NCBI RefSeq assembly: GCF_025725725.1
Contig: NZ_CP107020.1
Span: forward strand, 1,426,001-1,490,000
DNA from: Brachybacterium huguangmaarense
Lineage (GTDB): Bacteria > Actinomycetota > Actinomycetes > Actinomycetales > Dermabacteraceae
DNA: 64,000 nucleotides
Reading direction: 5' to 3'
Shown: positions 25,362 to 32,949 of the stretch, one piece after another
Numbering within the stretch: the stretch's first letter is position 1
Layout of the letters: each line of letters begins with the position of its first letter
Position numbers and translations under genes: made by a program
Notes under the pieces: generated by a model
Seen by the model: the letters and a program-made list of their open reading frames with translations, nothing else
What the model was told of the DNA's origin: nothing
Database searches by the model: none

Positions 25362-27872
25362 GTGGACGTCATCACGTCATACCCGCTCGGCGACGACATC
25401 GCCTGGACCCTGCTCGCCGTCACCCTCGTCGGCGTCGCCTCCGTCGTGCTCGGCGCCGTCGTGCCGCGGCGCCTCGCGCGCGACGAGGACTCGGCGGGCC
25501 TCGACCCCGACCTCGGCACCCGCCTGGGAGCGCTCCTGTCGGCCGCCGTGCGCACCGCGCTCTCGATCGGCGTGCCCGTGCTGCTGCTCCTGCTGCTCGT
25601 GCCCGGCAGCCTCGAGGTCCGGGTGCTGCGGTCGGCGATGATGCTCGTCGGCATCCTCGCCGGCGCGGCGGCCGCCTGGCGGGCCACCGGCATCCTGGTG
25701 CCGGCCCTCGCCCTCGAGGGCGAGGCGCGGCGCCGCGGCATCTCCCGCATCGGCGCGCTGCTGATCGCCTCGACGCTCGCCCTCGCGGTCGTCCCGGTCG
25801 CCGTCATCGTGTGGTTCCTGCGCGGCGACGCCGGCACGTCCCTGCTGGCCTTCGCCCTCGGGGCTTCGGTCTTCGCCCTCTCGGCGCGGGTGACCACGTC
25901 CTTCACCGACATCGCCGCCGACGCCTCCGCCCTGCTCGGGGGCGCCGACGAGAACGAGCTCGACCGCGAGGCCGAGGACAACCCGGGCGCCGTGCACACG
26001 CGCCTGTCGGCCCTGTTCCGGCGCGGACCCGCCCGCGCCGCCGAGATCGTCGCGGTCGCGGCCGCCGTGCTGGCCGCGGGCATCGCGATCGGCGTCGCGG
26101 TCCTCACGGTCGAGGGCATGATCGTGCCGCTCCTCGGCGGCGGCATCGCGATGCTCGTCGCGCTCCTGGTGGCCGTGCTCCCGCACTTCGGGACCGAGGG
26201 CAGCGAGCGCGAGACCCTGCGCCTCGGGGCGCTCATCCCGTCGATCGTGGGCGCGGGCGCGCTCGCGGCCACCGTCGTGTTCTGGCTGCCCACGACGTAC
26301 AAGTCCTTGCGCTTCGCGAAGGTCGGCCTCGACACCTTCACCGACGCGGCCCTCACGGGCGGGGACCCGGTGGCGCGCAGCGAGCTCGAGCCGCAGATCG
26401 AGCAGGCCGCCCAGCAGTTCTCCACGATGCTGTCCCAGGCCGACGAGTCCGCGGGCTCGCGGACCATCCTCGACACGATCGCGATCTACGGCGTGAACCC
26501 GGCCGTGGTGGTCGCGGTCGCGGTCGCCGTGGGCGCCGTCCTGGCCCTCGTCGCCCAGGCCCTCGTCTCCTACGCGGCCGACCGCCGCAACACCCCGACG
26601 CTCGCGATCGCGCGCACCTCCCGCACGGGCGGCGCCCTCGGCGCGCTCACGGCCCTCGGCTCGGCCGGCACGACAGCCGCCCTCGTGGTCGTCGTGCTCG
26701 TCGTCGGCCTCGTGGCGCTCGGCGTGACGGCGGGCGGCATCGGCATGCTCACCCTGCTGCTCGTCGCCTATGCCGGCCTCGGCGCCCTCATCGTCGTCGC
26801 GGGCCATGCGGCCGTGCACGTCGCCGCGTCCCTCGGGGACCGCGCCGGCTCCGAGCAGCCCCTGCGCGACGCCACCCGCTCGGCGGACGTCGCCGCCGGG
26901 ACCGGCATCCAGGTCGCCGCCGTGCTCGCCGCGCTCGCGGTGCTCGCGCCGGTCACCAACGCGATCTACGCCTCCGCGCGCGCCTCGAGCCTGTGGGAGG
27001 ACCGGGCGATGCACGACATGACGCCGGGCTCCGTGTTCGGCCTCGCCGGCATCGCGATCGGCATCGCGACCGTCCTGTTCGTGGGCACCTCCCTGCTCGA
27101 GTCCGGCCGGCGCATCGGCGCCACCGCGGTGATCGACACGCGCGCGGCCCTGCTCGAGAAGGGGACCGGCCGCGTGCACCTCGCCGAGCTGACCCCCCTC
27201 ACCCGCAAGGCCGCCGTCGCGCCCCTCGTGATCGCCGTCGTCATGCCCGTGCTCGTGGGCTTCGGGATCGGGGCGGCGGCCCTGCCCGGCTACCTCGGCG
27301 GCGTGGTCCTGACGGCCCTCGTGCTCGCGGTGTGGACCGGCGCGGCCGACGCCTCGATGCGCTCGGCGGTCGACGTGATCGAGACCGGCCGCTACGGCGG
27401 TCGCGGCTCGTGGGGCCATTCGGCAGCGCTCGGCAACGCCGTGCTCGGCACCGGGCTGCGCGCCGCGATCGGCCAGCTCGCCCTGCCGGCCGCGATCACG
27501 ACGTCGCTCGTGACCGTGATGGGGATCGGGGCGTTCGTCTCGCTGCCCACCAACGGCACGAGCGTCTACCTGCGCTGGGGCATCGCCGTGGTCGCGCTGC
27601 TCGTCGTCATCGTGGCGAGCTCGGTCACCGCCTCGGTGCCCGAGCCCGACCTCGAGGACTTCGCGGAGGATCTCGACGAGCCGCTGTTCGGGCGCCGGGT
27701 CGAGGAGACCGAGGCCGAGGCGACGGACTGGGACGCGTTCGCCGGCGACGACGAGTCCGACCGCGAGGAGGTCGTCGTGCCCCGCTCCGCGCGTGGCCGG
27801 CGGGAGACGTCGAAGAAGTCGGCGTTGACGAAGAAGCCCGCCACGTCGGGTCGGCGCCGCTCGCGGCGCTGA
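25362..27872 (+). CDS. Membrane pyrophosphatase (HppA) homologue lacking catalytic motifs
   Basis: The 836-residue protein has 16-17 transmembrane segments, the size and layout of H+/Na+-translocating pyrophosphatases. Several stretches align by eye: FALSARVTTSFTDIAAD (with D183 and D187) to the family's DVGADLVGK region, and WTGAADASMRSAVDVIETG (D663) to the AWDNAKKYIE region. GNAVLGTGLR (691-700) matches VGDTVGDPFKD, but with every aspartate and the lysine replaced. The residues that bind magnesium pyrophosphate are therefore missing and it should not hydrolyse pyrophosphate. The C-terminal 90 residues are a charged cytoplasmic tail, acidic then basic. A GTG start follows AGGAG by five bases. 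Its real function is unknown. Confidence 0.72.
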   Translation: MDVITSYPLGDDIAWTLLAVTLVGVASVVLGAVVPRRLARDEDSAGLDPDLGTRLGALLSAAVRTALSIGVPVLLLLLLVPGSLEVRVLRSAMMLVGILAGAAAAWRATGILVPALALEGEARRRGISRIGALLIASTLALAVVPVAVIVWFLRGDAGTSLLAFALGASVFALSARVTTSFTDIAADASALLGGADENELDREAEDNPGAVHTRLSALFRRGPARAAEIVAVAAAVLAAGIAIGVAVLTVEGMIVPLLGGGIAMLVALLVAVLPHFGTEGSERETLRLGALIPSIVGAGALAATVVFWLPTTYKSLRFAKVGLDTFTDAALTGGDPVARSELEPQIEQAAQQFSTMLSQADESAGSRTILDTIAIYGVNPAVVVAVAVAVGAVLALVAQALVSYAADRRNTPTLAIARTSRTGGALGALTALGSAGTTAALVVVVLVVGLVALGVTAGGIGMLTLLLVAYAGLGALIVVAGHAAVHVAASLGDRAGSEQPLRDATRSADVAAGTGIQVAAVLAALAVLAPVTNAIYASARASSLWEDRAMHDMTPGSVFGLAGIAIGIATVLFVGTSLLESGRRIGATAVIDTRAALLEKGTGRVHLAELTPLTRKAAVAPLVIAVVMPVLVGFGIGAAALPGYLGGVVLTALVLAVWTGAADASMRSAVDVIETGRYGGRGSWGHSAALGNAVLGTGLRAAIGQLALPAAITTSLVTVMGIGAFVSLPTNGTSVYLRWGIAVVALLVVIVASSVTASVPEPDLEDFAEDLDEPLFGRRVEETEAEATDWDAFAGDDESDREEVVVPRSARGRRETSKKSALTKKPATSGRRRSRR

Positions 27873-27875
27873 GGC

Positions 27876-28460
27876 TCAGGCGCGGGGGGCGGCGCCCAGG
27901 CCGCGCACCACGAAGGCGACGAGCGCGTCGACCTCGTGGTCGGGCATCGTCGAGCGCCCGATCAGCAGGGAGTTGACGATGCGCACGGTCGCGGGCACGT
28001 CGAGGTCCGCGGCGAGCTCGCCGGCGGCGATGCCGCGCAGCAGGATCTGGCGCAGGACGTCCTCGATCATGACGACGTGCTCGCGCATCCGCTGTGCGGT
28101 CTCGGGGGCGAGCGAGGCGCCGCCGCGGCTCGAGGGCATGTGGAAGGCGCCGCGCAGGCTCACCTGGGTGCGCACGTACAGCTCGATCGCCTCGACGGTC
28201 GAGCCGGCGCCGGCGATGCCCTCCCGCAGCCGGTCGAGGTAGCTCGAGGTCTCGTGCATCGCGAACTCGACGAGGAGGGTGTCCTTGTCGGGGAAGTGGT
28301 TGTACAGCGCGGTGCGGCCGACCCCGGCGGCCGCGGCGATGCGCGAGAACGTCAGCTCCTCGAAGTCCTCGGACTCCATCAGGTCGCCGAGCGCGGCGAA
28401 GATCCGCGCGCGGGTCTGCAGCCGATGCTCCTCGAGGGAGCCGCCGATGATCTTGGGCAT
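27876..28460 (-). CDS. TetR-family transcriptional regulator
   Basis: The 194-residue protein has an N-terminal TetR helix-turn-helix (about 12-55; LTFSRIAAAAGVGRTALYNHFPDKDTLL) and an all-helical ligand domain. The ATG at 28460 is preferred to the one at 28469 because AAGAAT ends seven bases upstream, giving a leaderless start. It lies convergent to the pyrophosphatase-like gene with three bases between stops and divergent from the 135-residue protein gene. Its targets and ligand are unknown. The palindrome near 5621 is one possible type of site, but there is no evidence linking them. Confidence 0.88.
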   Translation of the reverse strand: MPKIIGGSLEEHRLQTRARIFAALGDLMESEDFEELTFSRIAAAAGVGRTALYNHFPDKDTLLVEFAMHETSSYLDRLREGIAGAGSTVEAIELYVRTQVSLRGAFHMPSSRGGASLAPETAQRMREHVVMIEDVLRQILLRGIAAGELAADLDVPATVRIVNSLLIGRSTMPDHEVDALVAFVVRGLGAAPRA

Positions 28461-28510
28461 GGGGAGCATTCTTCCATCCGCCCGCGCGCCGCGCTCCTAG
28501 ACTGGGTCGC

Positions 28511-28918
28511 ATGATCGATCTCGATGTCGCCACCCGTCTGCGCGATCGCGGCCTCGCATGGGAGCCCGCCGACGGCGACTGGTTCGTCATCGACGCCGAG
28601 CTGCTGCGCGATCAGGCGTTCATGCTGTCCTCGATGGTGGTCGAACGCGCCGTGGGGCGGCGGGGCGAGCCGCTCCTGCGCTTCAACGGGACGACCGAGT
28701 GGGCGCTCGACGCGATCGAGCCCCACGAGGCGATCTGGATCCCCCGCGAGGACCAGCTGCGCGAGGCCCTCGGGGAGCGCTTCGGCTCCCTCGTGCGGGA
28801 TGCGGAGGGGCACTTCACGGTGAGCGTGCTCGACGGCGAGGGCCAGGTGCGCGAGATCCGCGCGCCGCACGCGGAGGACGCCTACGCGGGCGCCCTGCTC
28901 GTGGTGCTGGGGTCCTGA
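28511..28918 (+). CDS. Conserved small actinobacterial protein of unknown function
   Basis: The 135-residue soluble protein starts MIDLDVATRLRDRGLAW and contains LRFNGTTEWALDAI and IWIPREDQLREALG. I recognise this as a small conserved family in high-GC Gram-positives. Automatic pipelines sometimes give it a pilus-assembly name, which nothing in the sequence supports. TAGACT (28498-28503) lies seven bases before the ATG. It is divergent from the TetR gene with a 50-bp gap and followed by tRNA-Gly on the other strand. Confidence 0.7.
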   Translation: MIDLDVATRLRDRGLAWEPADGDWFVIDAELLRDQAFMLSSMVVERAVGRRGEPLLRFNGTTEWALDAIEPHEAIWIPREDQLREALGERFGSLVRDAEGHFTVSVLDGEGQVREIRAPHAEDAYAGALLVVLGS

Positions 28919-28947
28919 GGGTCTGCGGCGGGGCGGGCAGGAGGCGA

Positions 28948-28961
28948 GGCTCCGAAGGGAG
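28948..28961 (-). terminator. Hairpin after tRNA-Gly
   Basis: On the minus strand the bases GCTCC-CTTC-GGAGC form a perfect 5-bp stem with a tetraloop right at the 3' end of the tRNA. No U-tract follows, so it may be a processing or weak termination signal. Confidence 0.4.
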
Positions 28962-29030
28962 CGGGTGACGGGAATCGAACCCGCGCTGTCAGCTTGGGAA
29001 GCTGAAGTTCTACCATTGAACTACACCCGC
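28960..29030 (-). tRNA. tRNA-Gly (anticodon CCC)
   Basis: The minus strand folds as a cloverleaf: a 7-bp acceptor stem GCGGGTG/CACCCGC, a D arm with AATGGTAGAAC, an anticodon stem TCAGC/GCTGA with loop TTCCCAA (anticodon CCC), and a T arm GCGGG-TTCGATT-CCCGT. The discriminator base is U, as in bacterial tRNA-Gly. CCA is not encoded. It reads GGG codons. A tRNA-Gly next to dcd is a familiar actinobacterial arrangement. Confidence 0.95.
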
Positions 29031-29109
29031 GCGGCACGCCCGGAAGCGTGCGGGGACCAGTGTAGCCCGCTCGCCGCACATCACGAAAACGCTGGGATAG
29101 CCTGTGCCC

Positions 29110-29703
29110 GTGCTGCTGAGCGACCGAGACATCCGCGCCGCGTTCGACGACGGGCGTGTGCGCCTGGACCCCTATGACCCCTCGATGATCCAGCCCGCCT
29201 CCGTGGACGTGCGCATCGACCGGTTCTTCCGGGTCTTCGACAACCACAAGTACGCGATGATCGACCCCGCCCAGGAGCAGGCCGAGCTCACGCGGGAGAT
29301 CGCCGTCGACCCCGCGGACCCGTACATGCTGCACCCGGGGGAGTTCGTGCTCGCCTCGACGTACGAGCAGGTGACCCTGGGCGACGACATCGCCGCGCGG
29401 CTCGAGGGCAAGAGCTCGCTGGGCCGGCTGGGGCTGCTCACCCATTCCACGGCCGGCTTCATCGACCCGGGCTTCACCGGGCACATCACGCTCGAGCTGT
29501 CCAACGTCGCGACATTGCCCGTCGCCCTGTGGCCCGGCATGAAGATCGGCCAGCTGTGCTTCTTCCGGCTGTCCTCGCCCGCCGAGCACCCGTACGGCAC
29601 GGGGCCCAACCAGAGCCGCTACCTCGGCCAGCGCGGGCCCACCCCGTCCCGGTCCTACCTGGGCTTCCACCGCACCGTCATCGAGCCGGGTCGGGAGCGC
29701 TGA
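29110..29703 (+). CDS. dcd: dCTP deaminase
   Basis: The 197-residue protein begins [11 protein letters not shown] and has [41 protein letters not shown] and the catalytic-site segment [17 protein letters not shown]. It deaminates dCTP to dUTP, and in some actinobacteria also hydrolyses it to dUMP, so a bifunctional enzyme is possible. It works as a homotrimer in the cytosol. TAGCCT (29098-29103) lies six bases before the GTG at 29110. That choice gives the family's usual N-terminus and is preferred to the GTG at 29104. It overlaps the convergent MFS gene by 26 bp. Confidence 0.94.
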   Translation: MLLSDRDIRAAFDDGRVRLDPYDPSMIQPASVDVRIDRFFRVFDNHKYAMIDPAQEQAELTREIAVDPADPYMLHPGEFVLASTYEQVTLGDDIAARLEGKSSLGRLGLLTHSTAGFIDPGFTGHITLELSNVATLPVALWPGMKIGQLCFFRLSSPAEHPYGTGPNQSRYLGQRGPTPSRSYLGFHRTVIEPGRER

Positions 29704-31045
29704 CCGGGACCGGGCGGCCTGCGGCGCCGAGCCGGATGGGCACGAAGGCGACCAGCCCGATCGCGAGCACCACCAGGATGCCGAGGATGCCCATGCGGGT
29801 GTCGCCGAAGAGCGTCACCGACAGGGCGAAGGCGCCCGTGCCGAGGAACCCGAGGGCCCGGCCCGTGGTCGCGTAGAGCCCGAAGTTCTCCGTCTCCCGC
29901 TGGGGGAGGGAGAGGCGCGTGAGCAGGTTGCGCGAGGCCGACTGCACGGGGCCGACGAACAGGCAGATCAGGAGCCCGCACACCCAGAACACGAGGGCGG
30001 AGTCGACCAGTAGGATCACCGTGCCGATCACGACGATGCCCGCGCATCCGGTGATGATGACGGCGCGCGAGCCCACGCGGTCGTCGACCCGGCCGCCCAG
30101 GAAGACCCCGCACCCGGCGATCAGGTTCGCGGCGATCCCGAAGATGATGACCTCGGTGGTCGAGAAGCCGTAGGCGCCGGCCGCGAGCACCCCGGCGAGG
30201 GAGAACACGGCGCCGAGGCCGTCGCGGTAGACGGCGGAGGCGACGAGGTACTGCAGCATGACGGGCTCGTGGCGGAACGCGCCCGCGATGCGGCGCCCGA
30301 TCTCCGCATAGCCCTGCCAGGGCGTCCAGCGCCGGGCCTCGGGGGGTCGGGGTGTCGCGGGAGCCCGTCGCATGAGGGGGAGGGTGCCCAGCAGGATCCA
30401 GACGGCGGTGAAGATCGGGATGGCGCGCAGGTTCCAGCCGTCCTCGCCCGTGATTCCCAGCAGGCCCGTGCCCGGCATGACGAAGCCGACGAGCACGATC
30501 GCGAGGCACCCGATCGAGCCCCAGTAGCCGACGGCCCAGGCCGTGCCGGAGATCCGCCCGCGGTCGGCGGGGGTGGAGATCTGCGGCAGCACCGAGTTGA
30601 CGAACACCCCGGCGAGCTCGGAGAAGGTGAGGGCCACGGCGATCAGCACGGCACCGAGCACGAGGTAGTCGGCGTCGAGCCGCACGAAGGGCATGAGGGC
30701 CACGGTCACGACGGTGCCCACCGTGGTGACGCGCAGGAGCAGGTTCCGCTTGCCGCCCGTGTCCGCGAGGTTGCCCAGCAGCGGGGCGAGCAGGGCGATC
30801 GCGACCGCCGCGACGGACTGCGCGCTCGAGAGCACCGTCGAGCCGTGGTCGCGTGCCGCCTTGATGGCCGCGTCGCCGACGGCGCCCTCGGAGGCCACGG
30901 CGTTGGTCACGTAGGTCGCGAAGACGAACGTGAGGATCACCGAGGAGAACGCCGACATGCCGCCGTCCCACAGGTTGAAGGCACGGATCTGCGAGCGGAG
31001 GGACGCCGGGGCGCCCCCGCGCCGGCGCGGGGAAGGGGAGGACAT
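29678..31045 (-). CDS. UMF1/Atg22-like MFS transporter
   Basis: The 455-residue protein starts with a short basic region and [31 protein letters not shown], the N-terminal signature of UMF1-type MFS proteins. About twelve membrane segments follow. The family includes yeast vacuolar amino-acid effluxers, but bacterial substrates are unknown. The ATG at 31045 has TACAGT on the minus strand six bases upstream (31057-31052), so the transcript should be leaderless. The longer upstream frame is rejected. It converges with dcd. Confidence 0.85.
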   Translation of the reverse strand: MSSPSPRRRGGAPASLRSQIRAFNLWDGGMSAFSSVILTFVFATYVTNAVASEGAVGDAAIKAARDHGSTVLSSAQSVAAVAIALLAPLLGNLADTGGKRNLLLRVTTVGTVVTVALMPFVRLDADYLVLGAVLIAVALTFSELAGVFVNSVLPQISTPADRGRISGTAWAVGYWGSIGCLAIVLVGFVMPGTGLLGITGEDGWNLRAIPIFTAVWILLGTLPLMRRAPATPRPPEARRWTPWQGYAEIGRRIAGAFRHEPVMLQYLVASAVYRDGLGAVFSLAGVLAAGAYGFSTTEVIIFGIAANLIAGCGVFLGGRVDDRVGSRAVIITGCAGIVVIGTVILLVDSALVFWVCGLLICLFVGPVQSASRNLLTRLSLPQRETENFGLYATTGRALGFLGTGAFALSVTLFGDTRMGILGILVVLAIGLVAFVPIRLGAAGRPVPVSAPDPAR

Positions 31046-31242
31046 GAGCACACTGTAGGGGCGGGTGCGGTGCCCGGCGGGCACTTGAGGCATGGGGCGG
31101 AGGGCGATGCGCGGGGTGGGTTGTCGGCCCGAGGCCGATCCCGGTTTGGCGGGGCGCCCCCTCATAGGTCACGATGTGCCCAATCTCCGGCCTCGGAGGG
31201 GTGGAGCGGCGGTGTTTCCGCCGGTGGGCGAAGGAGCCTGCG

Positions 31243-31581
31243 ATGAGCCTTGCCGGTGTCCGTGCTCGGACGGGTGATGTGTCAGGAGGACGGCGGCAAG
31301 GACATGGAGGCGCGGGTGCGCCGAGCGGGATGAGCTTTCCGGCCGTGGCGTTGCTCGATGACGAGAGCTTCCTGACCATCGATGTCGCAGATGCGCTTGA
31401 CGCAGAGGTCTACGAGCTGGTGCTGCACGGAGACCTCATCTGCGTGCTCGCCGCGGACGGGTCCACCTGGGTGTGGAGCGAGCCGCCCTCGCCGACGGCA
31501 TATCAGCGCGGCCATTGGCTGCGCAGTGAGGAATCGGCGGCGATCCTCTGCGCGCGAACGCGTGAGAGCGAGAGGGGCTGA
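31243..31581 (+). CDS. Small hypothetical protein
   Basis: The product is 112 residues with no membrane segment and no recognised domain. The central region DESFLTIDVADALDAEVYELVLHG reads like a small alpha/beta fold. AAGGAG (31231-31236) lies six bases before the ATG at 31243. A shorter start at 31330 has no clear ribosome-binding site. It is followed after one base by the truncated membrane-protein gene, so the two were probably an operon. The family is unknown. Confidence 0.5.
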   Translation: MSLAGVRARTGDVSGGRRQGHGGAGAPSGMSFPAVALLDDESFLTIDVADALDAEVYELVLHGDLICVLAADGSTWVWSEPPSPTAYQRGHWLRSEESAAILCARTRESERG

Positions 31582-31582
31582 C

Positions 31583-31774
31583 ATGAGCCCAGGAACACGA
31601 TCTCGGTCCACGATCGCCGTCATTCTGGCCGCGGTGCTCCTCGCGTCACTCGGATGCGCATGCGTCATCGGAGTTCATGTCTACCGCGAGTTCAACCCGT
31701 GCTCGCACACGGAGGGGCGGATTCAAGCGATGGGCGCAAGGAACTCTGCGAGCTTCTCTGATGGTGTCAGATAG
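31583..31774 (+). pseudogene. Small membrane/lipoprotein gene truncated by the IS30 element
   Basis: The reading frame starts after a GAGAGGGG site and encodes a signal-like N-terminus, STIAVILAAVLLASLGCAC, followed by VIGVHVYREFNPCSHTEG. Native sequence ends at about 31715 and the frame then runs 20 codons into the IS30 end before stopping. The original gene was longer. The lipobox-like LGC suggests a lipoprotein or single-pass membrane protein. Its missing part is not found on the other side of the IS. Confidence 0.6.
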
Positions 31775-32949
31775 CCCAGCGTCTTGCGGGGGCGTCCGTT
31801 GAGGCTGTCCTGGATCGCGTCCAACTCCTCGCGGCTGACGACGCTCAGGTCGGTGCCTTTGGGTAGGTACTGGCGCAGCAGGCCGTTGGTGTTCTCGTTG
31901 CTCCCCCGCTGCCAGGGCGAGTGGGGATCGCAGAAGTAGATCGGGATTCCTGTGGCGATGGAGAACGCGGCGTGCTTGGACATCTCCGCGCCTTGGTCCC
32001 AGGTGATCGTTCGGATCAACGAGGACGGCAGCTTGCTGATTGCGGCGCGCATCGCGGCCTCGACCTGCTCGGCGCTCTTGCCGTCGGGCAGGTGCAGCAG
32101 CAGTGTCATTCGCGTCGAGCGCTCAACGAGCGTGCCGATGGCGCTGCGGCTGCCCTCGCCGAGGATGAGATCACCTTCCCAGTGGCCTGGCACGGCGCGG
32201 TCGTCGGCTTCTGCGGGGCGCTCGCTGAGCATGACCATGCCGGGGATGCGGCCGCGACCGTCCGTGGTTCGGCGGGGCTTGCGGGCCGATCTTCCGGACC
32301 GCAGGCACCGCGCCAGCTCACGGCGCAGTTCGCCTCGGCCCTGCACGAACAGCGACTGGTAGATCGTCTCGTGGCTCACGCGCATCTCCGGGTCGTCGGC
32401 GTGATCCAACCGTAGGCGCGCCGCGATCTCCTCAGGTGACCACAGTTGCTCCAGCCGGCTGGCAACCTCCTCGAGCAGCCGGCCCGACGCAAGCTTGAAC
32501 GGCTTCGGTCGGCGCGCCTGCTCGCGGGCACGTTCATGACCACGCCACGCCGAGTAGCCGCAGCGACCCCCACCGCGCTTCACCTCACGGCTGACGGTCG
32601 ACATCGCACGCCCCAGCTGCTCGGCGATCGCGGTGAAGGTATCGCCGCGATTGATGCCCAGCAGGATCTGCTCGCGCTCGTCGATCGTCAGACAGCCCTG
32701 ACGTGGCTCCCACCCGAACGGCCTGGCGTCAAGGTGCCTGCCGGTGCGGGCCATGATGCCGACCATCGGCGCGCTGCAGCCGATCTCCTTCGCGATGTCG
32801 ACCAGCCGCCAGCCCTTCCCGTGCAGCCTGAGCGCGAGCTGCTTCTGCTCCCGGCTGAGATGACCGTGCCTACCCTGCATCCGGATCCTCCTGTGATCAG
32901 TGACTGCCTCATCTCACAGGACTCGTTGCACTGACCGCTTGAATCCGCC
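31716..32949 (-). mobile_element. IS30-family insertion sequence
   Basis: The element is 1,234 bp with imperfect terminal inverted repeats. The left end begins GGCGGATTCAAGCGATG and the right end, read inward, begins GGCGGATTCAAGCGGTC. The transposase stop codon lies inside the left repeat, as in many IS30 elements. The flanking bases (left AGG, right GAA) do not form a target duplication. The genes on either side are unrelated and both truncated, so this copy probably sits at a deletion or rearrangement junction. Confidence 0.88.
31723..32880 (-). CDS. IS30-family transposase
   Basis: The intact 385-residue transposase has N-terminal helix-turn-helix regions (RLVDIAKEIGCSAPMVG; FTAIAEQLGRAMSTVSREVKR). 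The DDE domain follows: D in HWEGDLILGEG, D in TWDQGAEMSKH and E in RGSNENTNGLLRQYLPKG, with the 33-residue spacing usual for IS30. No frameshift is seen, so it is probably active. Confidence 0.95.
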   Translation of the reverse strand: MQGRHGHLSREQKQLALRLHGKGWRLVDIAKEIGCSAPMVGIMARTGRHLDARPFGWEPRQGCLTIDEREQILLGINRGDTFTAIAEQLGRAMSTVSREVKRGGGRCGYSAWRGHERAREQARRPKPFKLASGRLLEEVASRLEQLWSPEEIAARLRLDHADDPEMRVSHETIYQSLFVQGRGELRRELARCLRSGRSARKPRRTTDGRGRIPGMVMLSERPAEADDRAVPGHWEGDLILGEGSRSAIGTLVERSTRMTLLLHLPDGKSAEQVEAAMRAAISKLPSSLIRTITWDQGAEMSKHAAFSIATGIPIYFCDPHSPWQRGSNENTNGLLRQYLPKGTDLSVVSREELDAIQDSLNGRPRKTLGYLTPSEKLAEFLAPIA

